Shown: positions 37,397 to 44,961 of the stretch, in pieces
Numbering within the stretch: position 1 is the first letter of the stretch
How the letters are laid out: each line of letters starts with the position of its first letter
Source of the DNA: CAXMST01 sp038206985
Lineage (GTDB): Bacteria; Actinomycetota; Thermoleophilia; Solirubrobacterales; 70-9
Reading direction: 5' to 3'
Assembly: GCA_038206985.1 (NCBI GenBank)
Contig: JBBRAH010000011.1
Coordinates: forward strand, 11,717 to 75,716
DNA: 64,000 bases
Program-made: the position numbers and the translations under genes
Notes under the pieces: model-generated
What the model was told of the DNA's origin: nothing
What the model saw: only the letters and a program-made list of their open reading frames with translations
Database searches by the model: none

Positions 37397-38467
37397 ATGA
37401 ATGCCCGAGATCACGCCCAGAACACGAACTCCGGATGGATCAAGCGGACGGTCGCTAGATTGCGACCGCGCCCGTCGGCTGTGGTCGCGGAGCCGCCCCG
37501 GCCAACGCCCGTGGCCGCCCCGAGCGACGTCCCGATCTTTTTCGTTGTCGGGCCTCCGCGCTCGGGCACCTCGTGGCTGCGAGGCATGCTCGACAGCCAT
37601 CCGGAGATTCTCTGCCGGGGCGAGGGACGCTTCTTCGGGAGCGAGCACAAGATGGGGGCGGAGAGGATGCGCTCGCTGGAGCGCTCCCTGCTCAACTCGG
37701 CGGAGTTGCAGGAGTGGGCCGCGCGCTCCGGCTGGACGCGCGGCTTCGACTTCGGAGCCTCCGCGCGGCAGTGGAGCGGGACCCTGGCGCGAGCATTGCT
37801 GACCGGGGCGCTGGCCGGGAGCGGCAAGCGGATCGCCGGCGACAAGACCCCGCTCAACGGCCCCGGAGTCGTCGCCGCGATAGGCGCAAGCCTGCCCGAG
37901 GCCCGGGTCATCCACATCATTCGCGACGGTCGCGACGTCGCCGTCTCCGGCATCCACCATCGCTGGAACGTGCTCGAGAAACGACCCGAACCCACGCCCG
38001 GGCAGACTGAGGAGCTCGCGGTCTGCGCCGCCTACCGGGCCGATCCCGAGGGTTTCCTGGCAGCCGGCCGCAGCATCTTCGAGCCCGCCGGCGCCGGACT
38101 GCCGGCCGCGGACTGGGCGCGGCTCACCGCGGCCGCGATCGAGGAGGGCAGGAGTCTCGGGGGGGACCGGTACACCGAGGTCCGCTACGAGCGGCTGCTC
38201 CAGACGCCGGCGGCGGAGCTCGGCCGACTCTGCCGGTTCGTGGGCGCTCAGGCCGCTCCGGCAACCATCGAGCGCTGCGTCGAGCTGAACCACTTCGAGC
38301 GCGCGAGCGGCGGCCGCCCCGCCGGAGTGGAGGACTCGACCGCGTTCGCCCGCCGCGGCGAGGCCGGCGCGTGGCGGGATGTTTTCAGTGCGGCGGATCG
38401 GGACACCTTCCGGGCAGCCGCCGGGGAGACGCTCACCGCGCTCGGCTACGAGCGCGGCGCTGGGTGA
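37397..38467 (+). CDS. PAPS-dependent sulfotransferase domain protein
   Basis: A 356-residue protein. The 5'-phosphosulfate loop FFVVGPPRSGTSWLRGML (about 48-65) and the 3'-phosphate-binding motif RVIHIIRDGRDVAVSGIHHR (about 172-191) define the family. It transfers sulfate from PAPS to an alcohol, probably a carbohydrate or lipid acceptor. With the sulfatase at 29065 it makes sulfated glycans a recurring theme. The ATG at 37397 is 30 residues ahead of the domain; CACGAT 8 bases upstream may be its -10 box. A basic N-terminus suggests a cytoplasmic protein. Confidence 0.85.
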   Translation: MNARDHAQNTNSGWIKRTVARLRPRPSAVVAEPPRPTPVAAPSDVPIFFVVGPPRSGTSWLRGMLDSHPEILCRGEGRFFGSEHKMGAERMRSLERSLLNSAELQEWAARSGWTRGFDFGASARQWSGTLARALLTGALAGSGKRIAGDKTPLNGPGVVAAIGASLPEARVIHIIRDGRDVAVSGIHHRWNVLEKRPEPTPGQTEELAVCAAYRADPEGFLAAGRSIFEPAGAGLPAADWARLTAAAIEEGRSLGGDRYTEVRYERLLQTPAAELGRLCRFVGAQAAPATIERCVELNHFERASGGRPAGVEDSTAFARRGEAGAWRDVFSAADRDTFRAAAGETLTALGYERGAG

Positions 38468-38588
38468 ACAGGCGCGGCTCGCTTGGCACGTCCGAGGCAC
38501 TTCAAGCTCCGCAAGCTGGGCAAGGCGGGTATGCGCGTTCGCCAGGGACGGCTGTAGCGCTCGGCCCACTCGCTCGCAGCGGGGCCCC

Positions 38589-38594
38589 TACGAT
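38589..38594 (+). promoter_or_regulatory. -10 box of tRNA-Arg
   Basis: TACGAT ending 9 bases before the mature tRNA 5' end at 38604, so the transcript would start within about 3 bases of the tRNA. Confidence 0.5.
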
Positions 38595-38603
38595 TGGGCC
38601 GGG

Positions 38604-38677
<74 letters not shown>

Positions 38678-38756
38678 TGAGGATCGGGCGGTGGGCGGGT
38701 GCCGTCAGCGATTGGCGAGAGGCGCAAACCCGGACCCGCGTCCGGCCTCCGAGGCC

Positions 38757-38762
38757 TACGAT
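38757..38762 (+). promoter_or_regulatory. -10 box of ABM gene (leaderless type)
   Basis: TACGAT, 7 bases before the ATG at 38770. Confidence 0.55.
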
Positions 38763-38769
38763 TCCTCGC

Positions 38770-39090
38770 ATGATCACCGTGATCTTCCGCTCCCGCCTGC
38801 GAGATCCCGACGATGCGGAGTACGCGGAACTGGCCCCGCGGATGGTCGAGCTGGCCCGGGGGATACCCGGGTTCGTGAGCTTCGAGCAGTTCGCCGCCAC
38901 CGACGGGGAGCGACTCGCGCTGATCGCGTTCGAGACGCTCGAGGACGTCGAGCGCTGGCGCGGGCACCCGGAGCACCGCGAGGCCCAGCGCAAGGGCCGC
39001 GAAAGCTTCTATACCGAGTACAGCATCGTGGTGGCGGAGCAGCTGCGCGCCTACTCGTTCGACGGGGAGCGCCGCACCACCGACCTCTAG
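38770..39090 (+). CDS. antibiotic biosynthesis monooxygenase (ABM) domain protein
   Basis: A 106-residue ferredoxin-like-fold protein: ITVIFRSRLRDPDDAEYAEL at the start, ARGIPGFVSFEQF in the middle, and WRGHPEHREAQRKGRESFYT near the end. This is the ABM pattern, shared by small monooxygenases and heme-degrading IsdG-like proteins; a specific role is not predictable. The ATG at 38770 is set by the -10 box; the frame runs back to 38677 into the tRNA and should not be used. Confidence 0.85.
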   Translation: MITVIFRSRLRDPDDAEYAELAPRMVELARGIPGFVSFEQFAATDGERLALIAFETLEDVERWRGHPEHREAQRKGRESFYTEYSIVVAEQLRAYSFDGERRTTDL

Positions 39091-39128
39091 TTCAAGCCCG
39101 CGAGCGTCGATCTGCTTCGATCAGCGCC

Positions 39129-40325
39129 GTGACGCCGACGATCTCGATCGAACGGGCGCGGCGGCTGGCGCTGCACGCGCAGGGACTGGCGACCGCGCCC
39201 GAGCCGGGCGTCGGCGTCGGCGAGATCGTGGGCCGGATCGGCTGCCTGCAGCTCGATCCCGTCGGCGTCGTTGCACGTTCTCCGCTGCTGGTCCTCCGAG
39301 CGCGCCTGCGCGGCGGCAACCACGACAGCCACGCGAAAGCACTCGAGCGGGCTGCCTACAGCGAGCGCACGCTCTTCGACTATTGGTGCCACGAGGCGAG
39401 CCTCTGCCACGTCGACGATCTGCCCCTGCACCGCTGGGCCATGCTCAGCTACCTGGAGCGACTACCCGAGGCCAGGCGCCCGCTCGCCGAGTGGCTGCGC
39501 GCCAACGCCGCTTTCGCCGAGCATGTGCTCGATGCCCTGCGGGAATCCGGGCCGCTGCGCGCGGGTGAGCTGGAGGATCGCTCCGAGGTCGCCTGGGAGT
39601 GGGGGCACTGGACCGACGAGGTCTCCTCCCGCCAGACGATCGCCCGGATGCTCGAACGCCTCTGGATGACCGGTGCGATCGGGGTCGCCGACAGACACGG
39701 GATCGAGCGGCGCTGGGATCTGCTCGAGCGCTGCCTGCCGGACGGTCGGCTCGAGCGCGCCGACGAGGCGCCGCTGAACGCCGAGGTCGTGGCCGAGCGA
39801 GCGGCCCTCCGCGCCGTCGGCATGCTGGGGGTCGCCCGCGCTCCCCACATCAACGCCCACTTCACAAGGCGGCGCTATCCGGGCCTCGCCGCGGCGCTGG
39901 AGCGGCTCGAGGAGCGGGGCGAGCTCGAGCGGGTGGAGGTCGAAGGCCTCCGCGGCCCGTGGTGGGGTCTGCCGGCGAGGCTCGCGGCTGCCTCCGGCCT
40001 GGAGCCCGGACGCCGCACCGTGGCGCTCTCGCCGTTCGACAACCTGATCTGCGATCGCGCCCGGATGGAGGAGCTGTTCGGCTTCGACCACCGGCTCGAG
40101 ATCTATGTGCCGGCCGGCAAGCGCCGCTGGGGCTACTACGTCCTGCCGATCCTCCACGGCGAGCGGATCGTCGCCCGCGCCGACCTGCGTCTCGAGCGGC
40201 GGGGCGCCGGCGACCCGTTACTCCGGGTCCTGTCGTTGCACGAGGAGCCGGGACGGCGGGCGCCCGCGGCGGTCGCGGGCGCGCTGAGCTCGCTGGCGAG
40301 TTGGCGCGGCGCCGAACTCGACTGA
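39129..40325 (+). CDS. YcaQ-like winged-helix DNA glycosylase (crosslink repair family)
   Basis: A 398-residue protein of the HTH_42/YcaQ family. Matching parts: IGCLQLDPVGVVARSPLLVL, the family's YWCHEASL motif (about 90), WEWGHW, and the late signature SPFDNLICDR followed by YYVLPILHGERIVARADL. E. coli YcaQ unhooks interstrand crosslinks and alkylated bases. YcaQ has a QxQ catalytic motif near the N-terminus; here the matching region reads LQLDP, so the chemistry may differ. GTG at 39129 follows a TTCGAT box by 7 bases. Confidence 0.85.
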   Translation: MTPTISIERARRLALHAQGLATAPEPGVGVGEIVGRIGCLQLDPVGVVARSPLLVLRARLRGGNHDSHAKALERAAYSERTLFDYWCHEASLCHVDDLPLHRWAMLSYLERLPEARRPLAEWLRANAAFAEHVLDALRESGPLRAGELEDRSEVAWEWGHWTDEVSSRQTIARMLERLWMTGAIGVADRHGIERRWDLLERCLPDGRLERADEAPLNAEVVAERAALRAVGMLGVARAPHINAHFTRRRYPGLAAALERLEERGELERVEVEGLRGPWWGLPARLAAASGLEPGRRTVALSPFDNLICDRARMEELFGFDHRLEIYVPAGKRRWGYYVLPILHGERIVARADLRLERRGAGDPLLRVLSLHEEPGRRAPAAVAGALSSLASWRGAELD

Positions 40326-40390
40326 GTCCTGGACGCGTGCCCGGCGTTCCGAGGGACACCCCGGGCCGCCCATCACGACCACTCGCAACA

Positions 40391-40867
40391 ATGGCACCTA
40401 TGCGTCTGCTTGCGGCCCTCGGCGCGATGCTCTTCCTCTATCTGGCGGTGATCCCCGCCGGGCTCGTCTATTCGACGATCGACAGCGCCTGCCAGGGCGC
40501 CGGATGCAACACGCCGTTCTTCGCCCGGGTCGGGCTGGTCACGCTGTACTCCGCCTGTTTCGTCGCGATCTTCGGCACGGCGACCCTCTTCGCGCGTCAC
40601 GCGCTAGCTGGGAGCATCGAGACGCAGGATCGGCTCGTCAGCGGGCTCAGGGTGAGCGCCGCGGTCATTGGCTTCACGCTGTTCGTGCTCTTCGCGATCG
40701 CCACTCCTCTCGGAGGCGTGATTGCTCTAGTTCCCGCCATCGCCGGCTACGTGTTGATCTCGCGTTGCGCTCCCGACGCGGGCGGCAACGGCAAGACCAA
40801 CGGCCACGGACACGGCGTCAACGGCCGCATCCGGGGCGATCGGATTGTGCGTCCCCGGCGGCCCTGA
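40391..40867 (+). CDS. small integral membrane protein, function unknown
   Basis: A 158-residue protein with four hydrophobic segments (about 5-26, 41-66, 84-102 and 107-124) and a Cys-containing loop DSACQGAGCNTPF between the first two, probably extracytoplasmic and possibly disulfide-bonded. The C-terminal 35 residues are Gly/His/Arg-rich. Two adjacent ATGs (40391 and 40400) are possible starts. I do not recognise a family. Confidence 0.7.
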   Translation: MAPMRLLAALGAMLFLYLAVIPAGLVYSTIDSACQGAGCNTPFFARVGLVTLYSACFVAIFGTATLFARHALAGSIETQDRLVSGLRVSAAVIGFTLFVLFAIATPLGGVIALVPAIAGYVLISRCAPDAGGNGKTNGHGHGVNGRIRGDRIVRPRRP

Positions 40868-40944
40868 GTCGATGAACTCCTGCTGCGCCTGGCAAGCCGC
40901 CCTTCGCGGTTCCCGTCACCCGGCGTACCCGGCGATGCGGCGTG

Positions 40945-40950
40945 TAAGAC
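40945..40950 (+). promoter_or_regulatory. -10 box of lipoprotein gene (leaderless type)
   Basis: TAAGAC (overlapping AAGACT), 6-7 bases before the ATG at 40958. Confidence 0.4.
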
Positions 40951-40957
40951 TCGGCCC

Positions 40958-41620
40958 ATGTTCAGAGGAGTCCTCCCGCCCCTGGTCGCGGCCGCCGCGC
41001 TTGTTTTCGCAGCCGGCTGCGGCAGCGACGAGGATTCCGGCACCGCATCGACCGCCGACTCCACGACGAGCACGGAGCAGAGTTCGACCACGACCACCCC
41101 GTCGGCGGAGACGCTCGATCCGCCGGCCAAGCTGCCGGACGGCTGGCGGACGCTGATCAACAAGGACGCCGGCTTCTCGGTCGGCGTGCCCCCGGAGTGG
41201 ACCGATGAGCCGATCGGCGGGGCGCAGGGCAGTGTGCTCAGCTCCCCCGACGGTCTGATCGTGATCACGATCACCGCCGATCGCTCCCGCGGCGCACTCG
41301 AGTTGCCGCTCGAGGAGTTCGCGCAGCGCACGGCCGAGGCGCTCGGCAGCGAAATCGTCGGCTCGGAGAAGTTCGAGGACCTCGAGGTCTACGGCACCGC
41401 GCCCTTCGAGCACACCTACGACGCGGCCGCCGCGCGCGCCCAGGGCACCGCGCAGGGCAACGACTTTCGCGAGCGCGTGCTGGCCGTTGCGATCCGGCGT
41501 CCCGACCAGGCGACCTACGTCGTGCTCGTGCGCGAGAACGACGAGGAGGAATCGCAGTTCGCGGACCGCGACACGATCAAAGAGGTCGTGCGCAGCCTGC
41601 GCGGCCGCCCGCCGAGCTAG
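40958..41620 (+). CDS. lipoprotein, PsbP/LpqN-like fold suspected
   Basis: A 220-residue protein with a lipobox ending at Cys21 (LVFAAGCGSD). A Ser/Thr-rich linker runs to about residue 50. The soluble domain begins with GWRTLINKDAGFSVGVPPEW, a phrase like those of LpqN/PsbP-like domains (a short strand with 'FSV.VP..W'). No active-site residues are visible. The gene converges with pyrE across a strong hairpin. Confidence 0.75.
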   Translation: MFRGVLPPLVAAAALVFAAGCGSDEDSGTASTADSTTSTEQSSTTTTPSAETLDPPAKLPDGWRTLINKDAGFSVGVPPEWTDEPIGGAQGSVLSSPDGLIVITITADRSRGALELPLEEFAQRTAEALGSEIVGSEKFEDLEVYGTAPFEHTYDAAAARAQGTAQGNDFRERVLAVAIRRPDQATYVVLVRENDEEESQFADRDTIKEVVRSLRGRPPS

Positions 41621-41640
41621 ACGCGCCGGCGTCTCAGCTC
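41614..41640. terminator. bidirectional terminator hairpin
   Basis: GAGCTAGACGC (41614-41624), loop GCCG, GCGTCT-C-AGCTC (41629-41640): an 11-bp stem with one bulge between the convergent lipoprotein gene and pyrE. Confidence 0.6.
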
Positions 41641-42188
41641 TCGGGACGCTCCGGGTAGACGTCGTCGATCGTCGCCAGGGCGCGGTAGGTGCCGCCGCCC
41701 GCGGCCTCGATCGCCTCCGCCCCGCCGGCCAGCCGGTCGAGGACGCTGACGGTGCCGAGAATCTCGAGGCCCTCCTCGCGGCAGCGCTCGATCGCTTTGA
41801 CGGTTGAGCCGCCGGTGGTGACCACGTCCTCGACCACGAGTACCTTCGTGCCGGGCTCGAGGATCGGTCCCTCGACCCAACGCTGCAGGCCGTGCTCCTT
41901 CTTCTCCTTACGGACGAAGAAGGCGAGGAGCTCGCCATCGCTCGCGGCGCCGAGCGCGGCGCCGGCGATCGGATCGGCGCCCATCGTCATCCCGCCGACT
42001 GCCGTTGCGCCCAGCTCGCGGGCCATCTCGGCCACCAGTTCGCCGACCGCGCCGAAGGCCGGCTGGCGCAGGATCGCCCGCTTGGCATCGACGTAGTAGG
42101 AGGCCTTGCGGCCGCTGGTCAGCGTCACCTCACCGATCACGAGCGCGTGCTTGCGCAGCTCAGCGATCAGGGTTGCCCGGGAATCCAC
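41634..42188 (-). CDS. pyrE: orotate phosphoribosyltransferase
   Basis: A 184-residue PRTase of pyrimidine biosynthesis joining orotate and PRPP. The PRPP-binding motif VLVVEDVVTTGGSTVKA (about 115-131) is exact; the substrate region GEVTLTSGRKASYYVDAKRA and FVRKEKKEHGLQRWVEG loop also match. The start is GTG at 42188, 25 bases downstream of the L,D-transpeptidase stop, so it probably shares that transcript. Confidence 0.95.
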   Translation of the reverse strand: MDSRATLIAELRKHALVIGEVTLTSGRKASYYVDAKRAILRQPAFGAVGELVAEMARELGATAVGGMTMGADPIAGAALGAASDGELLAFFVRKEKKEHGLQRWVEGPILEPGTKVLVVEDVVTTGGSTVKAIERCREEGLEILGTVSVLDRLAGGAEAIEAAGGGTYRALATIDDVYPERPES

Positions 42189-42213
42189 GCTGGCTCGGCT
42201 TCAACCCGCCGCG

Positions 42214-43263
42214 CTAGCGGTAGACGTTGATCAGGTCGCCGATGTCGATCCAGTTGTAGATGTACTTGGAGTCCGACTCGGGGTTGCGCGTGCAGCCGTG
42301 GCTGGCCGGATAGGTCGGCACGTCGTGGAAGCCATGTGTCGCGTAGCCGCGGTTGTAGTAGACCGAGTAGTACATGCGCAGGCTGTTGTAGCCGGGCTCC
42401 TTGCGGTAGAAGCGCCAGGTGCCTGAGGGTGTCGGGGTGGCCGAAGAACCCGTCGAGACGTGGTAGGTCTTGATCACCTTGTCGCCCTTGAGCAGGGCCA
42501 TCACCTGACGGGTGACGTCGACCTCGACGTGCTTGCCCGAGCCCGGGTACTTGGCCTTGTAGCCACCCTTGCCGTTGGCGAGCTTCTTCAGGTTGGAGGA
42601 GCTGATGTTGGTGATCCGCGACATCCGGTTGACCTTGCGGAAGGCGAGCACGGCGCGCTCGGTGGCGCCGCCGTAGTGCTTGCCCTTGTCGGTCGCGTAG
42701 CCCTGCTTGGCGAGCAGCCGGTTGAGCAGTCCGACGTAGCTGTTGCGGTTGCCGGGGTTGAGGTCGGGATAGCGGATCTTGAAGGTCCGGGTGCGGTCCT
42801 TGGCGGCGCGCAGGTTGGGGCTCGGCTTCTTGATCGCCTGCACCGAGTAGCGACCCGACTTGGCGATCTTGTCTGCGATCTTGAACTTGCCGAAACTCTT
42901 GCCCTTCTTCTGCTGCGCATACATCGTCTTGCGCCGCACGGTCTTGTTGCCGCGCTTCAGCAGCAGCGTCACCCGCTCGCCCTTGGCGAAGGGCCGCAGG
43001 GTTCCGTTGACGGTGACCTTGTCGCCGGCCTTGAGCTTGCCGCCCTTGAGGCCGCGGACCCGAAGTCCGATCCTGGCGGGCTTGGCCGGGCTCGCACCGG
43101 GATTGGGAGCGGCCTTCGCCGCGGGGTCGGCGACCGTGCCGTCGATCGCCTCCTGGGCGACTGCATCGAGGCCGCCGTCCTGGGCGAGAGCGGAGGCCGA
43201 GGTGGCTCCAAGTGCGAGCGAGGTAAGTGTGAGCGCTACGAGGAGGGAACGGTGCCGTTGCAT
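42214..43263 (-). CDS. secreted L,D-transpeptidase (YkuD) with peptidoglycan-binding domain
   Basis: A 349-residue protein. Signal peptide (1-27, ASALA cleavage). A beta-sandwich module (about 60-160) is followed by a peptidoglycan-binding repeat region with KQGYATDKGKHYGGATERAV, and then the YkuD domain with His310 in ATHGFHDVP and catalytic Cys324 in ASHGCTRN. It makes 3-3 crosslinks in peptidoglycan or anchors proteins to it. The ATG at 43263 is set by the -10 box 8 bases upstream and by the signal peptide. Confidence 0.93.
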   Translation of the reverse strand: MQRHRSLLVALTLTSLALGATSASALAQDGGLDAVAQEAIDGTVADPAAKAAPNPGASPAKPARIGLRVRGLKGGKLKAGDKVTVNGTLRPFAKGERVTLLLKRGNKTVRRKTMYAQQKKGKSFGKFKIADKIAKSGRYSVQAIKKPSPNLRAAKDRTRTFKIRYPDLNPGNRNSYVGLLNRLLAKQGYATDKGKHYGGATERAVLAFRKVNRMSRITNISSSNLKKLANGKGGYKAKYPGSGKHVEVDVTRQVMALLKGDKVIKTYHVSTGSSATPTPSGTWRFYRKEPGYNSLRMYYSVYYNRGYATHGFHDVPTYPASHGCTRNPESDSKYIYNWIDIGDLINVYR

Positions 43264-43271
43264 GGCTCGGA

Positions 43272-43277
43272 ATTCTA
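43272..43277 (-). promoter_or_regulatory. -10 box of L,D-transpeptidase gene (leaderless type)
   Basis: TAGAAT on the minus strand, 8 bases before the ATG at 43263. Confidence 0.6.
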
Positions 43278-43339
43278 GGGGGGTGGCCGACTTCGCGTCG
43301 ACGCTGAACCGGATCTTGTGAACGGTCGGCCGCCGCGGG

Positions 43340-44227
43340 CTAGATCGTGTTCGTGACCAGCAGCGCAAACGCGATCGCGTTGTTGGTCCCGTGCAGTGCG
43401 ATCGAGGTCCACAGCGAGCCGCTGCGCTCGTATGCCCAGGCGAGGATCACGCCGAACAGGCTGAGCTGGATGGCGACCCCCAGATCCCCGGCGGTCAAGT
43501 GCAGGGAGCCGAACAGCACGCCCGAGATCACCGCCGCGGGCCACAGCGGCATCCGTTGCCTGAGTCCGCCGAAGATGAAGCCGCGGAACATCAGCTCCTC
43601 GGCTATTGCTGCGCCGGGCACGATCAGAAGCCCGGCGAGCACGGTGACGAAGGCCGCCGAGTTGCTGTCGGCCCCGAGGTTCTCGGCGATGTCCTGTTGT
43701 TCGGGGCTGAAGATCAGGTTGACGACGGTCGCCGAGAGGAAGTAGAGACCGATCGAGATCAGCACGGTCACCACCGCCGCTCCCAGCGACGCCGGCCGCA
43801 GCCCGAGCCGCCGCAGCGCGTCCACAATCCCCTCGCGGTTGCCGGATGCGACGACGCCGATCGCGGTGGCGATGAAGGCGGCCACGACGGCGAGCTGCGC
43901 TGCCAGGCTGGCCCCGGTCGACGGATCGTCGGAGGTCAGCGAGGAGTCGAAGCCGGCCACGATCACCTGGCCGATGCCGATCAGCACGATCGCAATCAGC
44001 AGGCCGACGAGGATCGCGCCGGGCCCGACCTTGCTGCGCGGGATCCCGGCGTAGCCGTCCGAGCTGGGCAGCAGTTCAGCCGATCCACCTTCCCAGAGCG
44101 AGGGGTCCTGGCCGGGAAGCAGTGGTGGCTCGCCGCCCGGGGGCCCCCCGGGGATCGGCGAGGGGGGTCGCGGGGGGACCGGGGGCGGCACGCTCACCGG
44201 CTCGTCGTTTTCAGGCTCATCGTTCAT
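43340..44227 (-). CDS. CPBP-family (CAAX-type) intramembrane metalloprotease
   Basis: A 295-residue protein. A 70-residue Pro-rich cytoplasmic N-terminus precedes about seven hydrophobic helices. The catalytic motifs of the CPBP/Abi family are present in order: EELMFRGFIFGGLR (EExxxR), SGVLFGSLHL (FxxxH) and a final HGTNNAIAF (HxxxN). These proteases cut within membranes; the substrate is unknown. Its ATG at 44227 overlaps the end of the upstream HAD gene by 11 bases, so the pair is translationally coupled. Confidence 0.9.
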   Translation of the reverse strand: MNDEPENDEPVSVPPPVPPRPPSPIPGGPPGGEPPLLPGQDPSLWEGGSAELLPSSDGYAGIPRSKVGPGAILVGLLIAIVLIGIGQVIVAGFDSSLTSDDPSTGASLAAQLAVVAAFIATAIGVVASGNREGIVDALRRLGLRPASLGAAVVTVLISIGLYFLSATVVNLIFSPEQQDIAENLGADSNSAAFVTVLAGLLIVPGAAIAEELMFRGFIFGGLRQRMPLWPAAVISGVLFGSLHLTAGDLGVAIQLSLFGVILAWAYERSGSLWTSIALHGTNNAIAFALLVTNTI

Positions 44228-44858
44228 CGAGCGCGAGATGCTGCCTGATCTCGAGTAGCGAGGCGATGTCACCGCTACCCGAGCGGTCGATCCGGAGCAC
44301 CGGGATACCGGCCGCTCCTGCCCCCCGCACGTCGTCGGCGCTGTCCCCGACGTGCAGGGCCTCGCGCGGCTCACAGCCCGCCAGCGCGAGCGCCGGGGTG
44401 AAGATCGCCGGGTTCGGCTTGCGGACCCCGGCCGAGGCGGAATTGACCACGCCGTCGAGTAGCGGCGCAAGCCCGAGCAGCTCGAGCACCTGCGGCAGCG
44501 AGCAATCCCAGTTGGACACGCAGACCACGGGCAACCCCGTGCTGCGCAGCTCACGCAGGGCCGGGAGGGTCTCCGCGAAGAGCTCGAAGCGAAGGGCGCC
44601 GAGCATCGCCTCCACGGGGATCTCGATCCCCGCCTCAGCCGAGAGCACCTGCGCACAGCGACGGCGCAGGTCGCCGAGCCCCTCCTCATCGGAGCCCTCG
44701 TCGATGTGCTCCATGTAGTAGCCGATCTCGGCGATGAAGCCGTCCTTGACCCGCTTGGGATCCACCCCCGCGACGACATCTGGATCCACGTGCTCCCAGG
44801 GCGGCTGCAGCCAGAGCATCGTGCCGAGTGCGTCGATGAAAACTGCCTTGGTCGCCAC
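44217..44858 (-). CDS. HAD-superfamily hydrolase
   Basis: A 213-residue phosphatase-like protein. Motif I is AVFIDALGTML: the nucleophile Asp is present but the usual second Asp of DxDGT is Leu, giving the DALGT form seen in several HAD-IA families. Motif II CVSNWD, motif III lysine in VRKPNPAIF and motif IV VGDSADDVRGA follow. The second Asp normally acts as acid/base in phosphatases, so activity on phosphate esters is less certain. GTG at 44858 is preferred: it begins the fold and follows a CAGAAT box by 6 bases; a GTG 5 codons earlier exists. Confidence 0.85.
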   Translation of the reverse strand: MATKAVFIDALGTMLWLQPPWEHVDPDVVAGVDPKRVKDGFIAEIGYYMEHIDEGSDEEGLGDLRRRCAQVLSAEAGIEIPVEAMLGALRFELFAETLPALRELRSTGLPVVCVSNWDCSLPQVLELLGLAPLLDGVVNSASAGVRKPNPAIFTPALALAGCEPREALHVGDSADDVRGAGAAGIPVLRIDRSGSGDIASLLEIRQHLALDER

Positions 44859-44943
44859 AGGATGATTCTGCACACTCGGCGTGGTCGCGGGCTCGGGCCT
44901 GCAACTCCTCTTGCCTGCCCGCGGCGCCGCCGACCGCTCTCGC

Positions 44944-44949
44944 TACCCT
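44944..44949 (+). promoter_or_regulatory. -10 box of penicillin-binding protein gene
   Basis: TACCCT, 12 bases before the ATG at 44962, giving a leader of about 5 bases. Confidence 0.4.
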
Positions 44950-44961
44950 TGGCGGGCCGGT

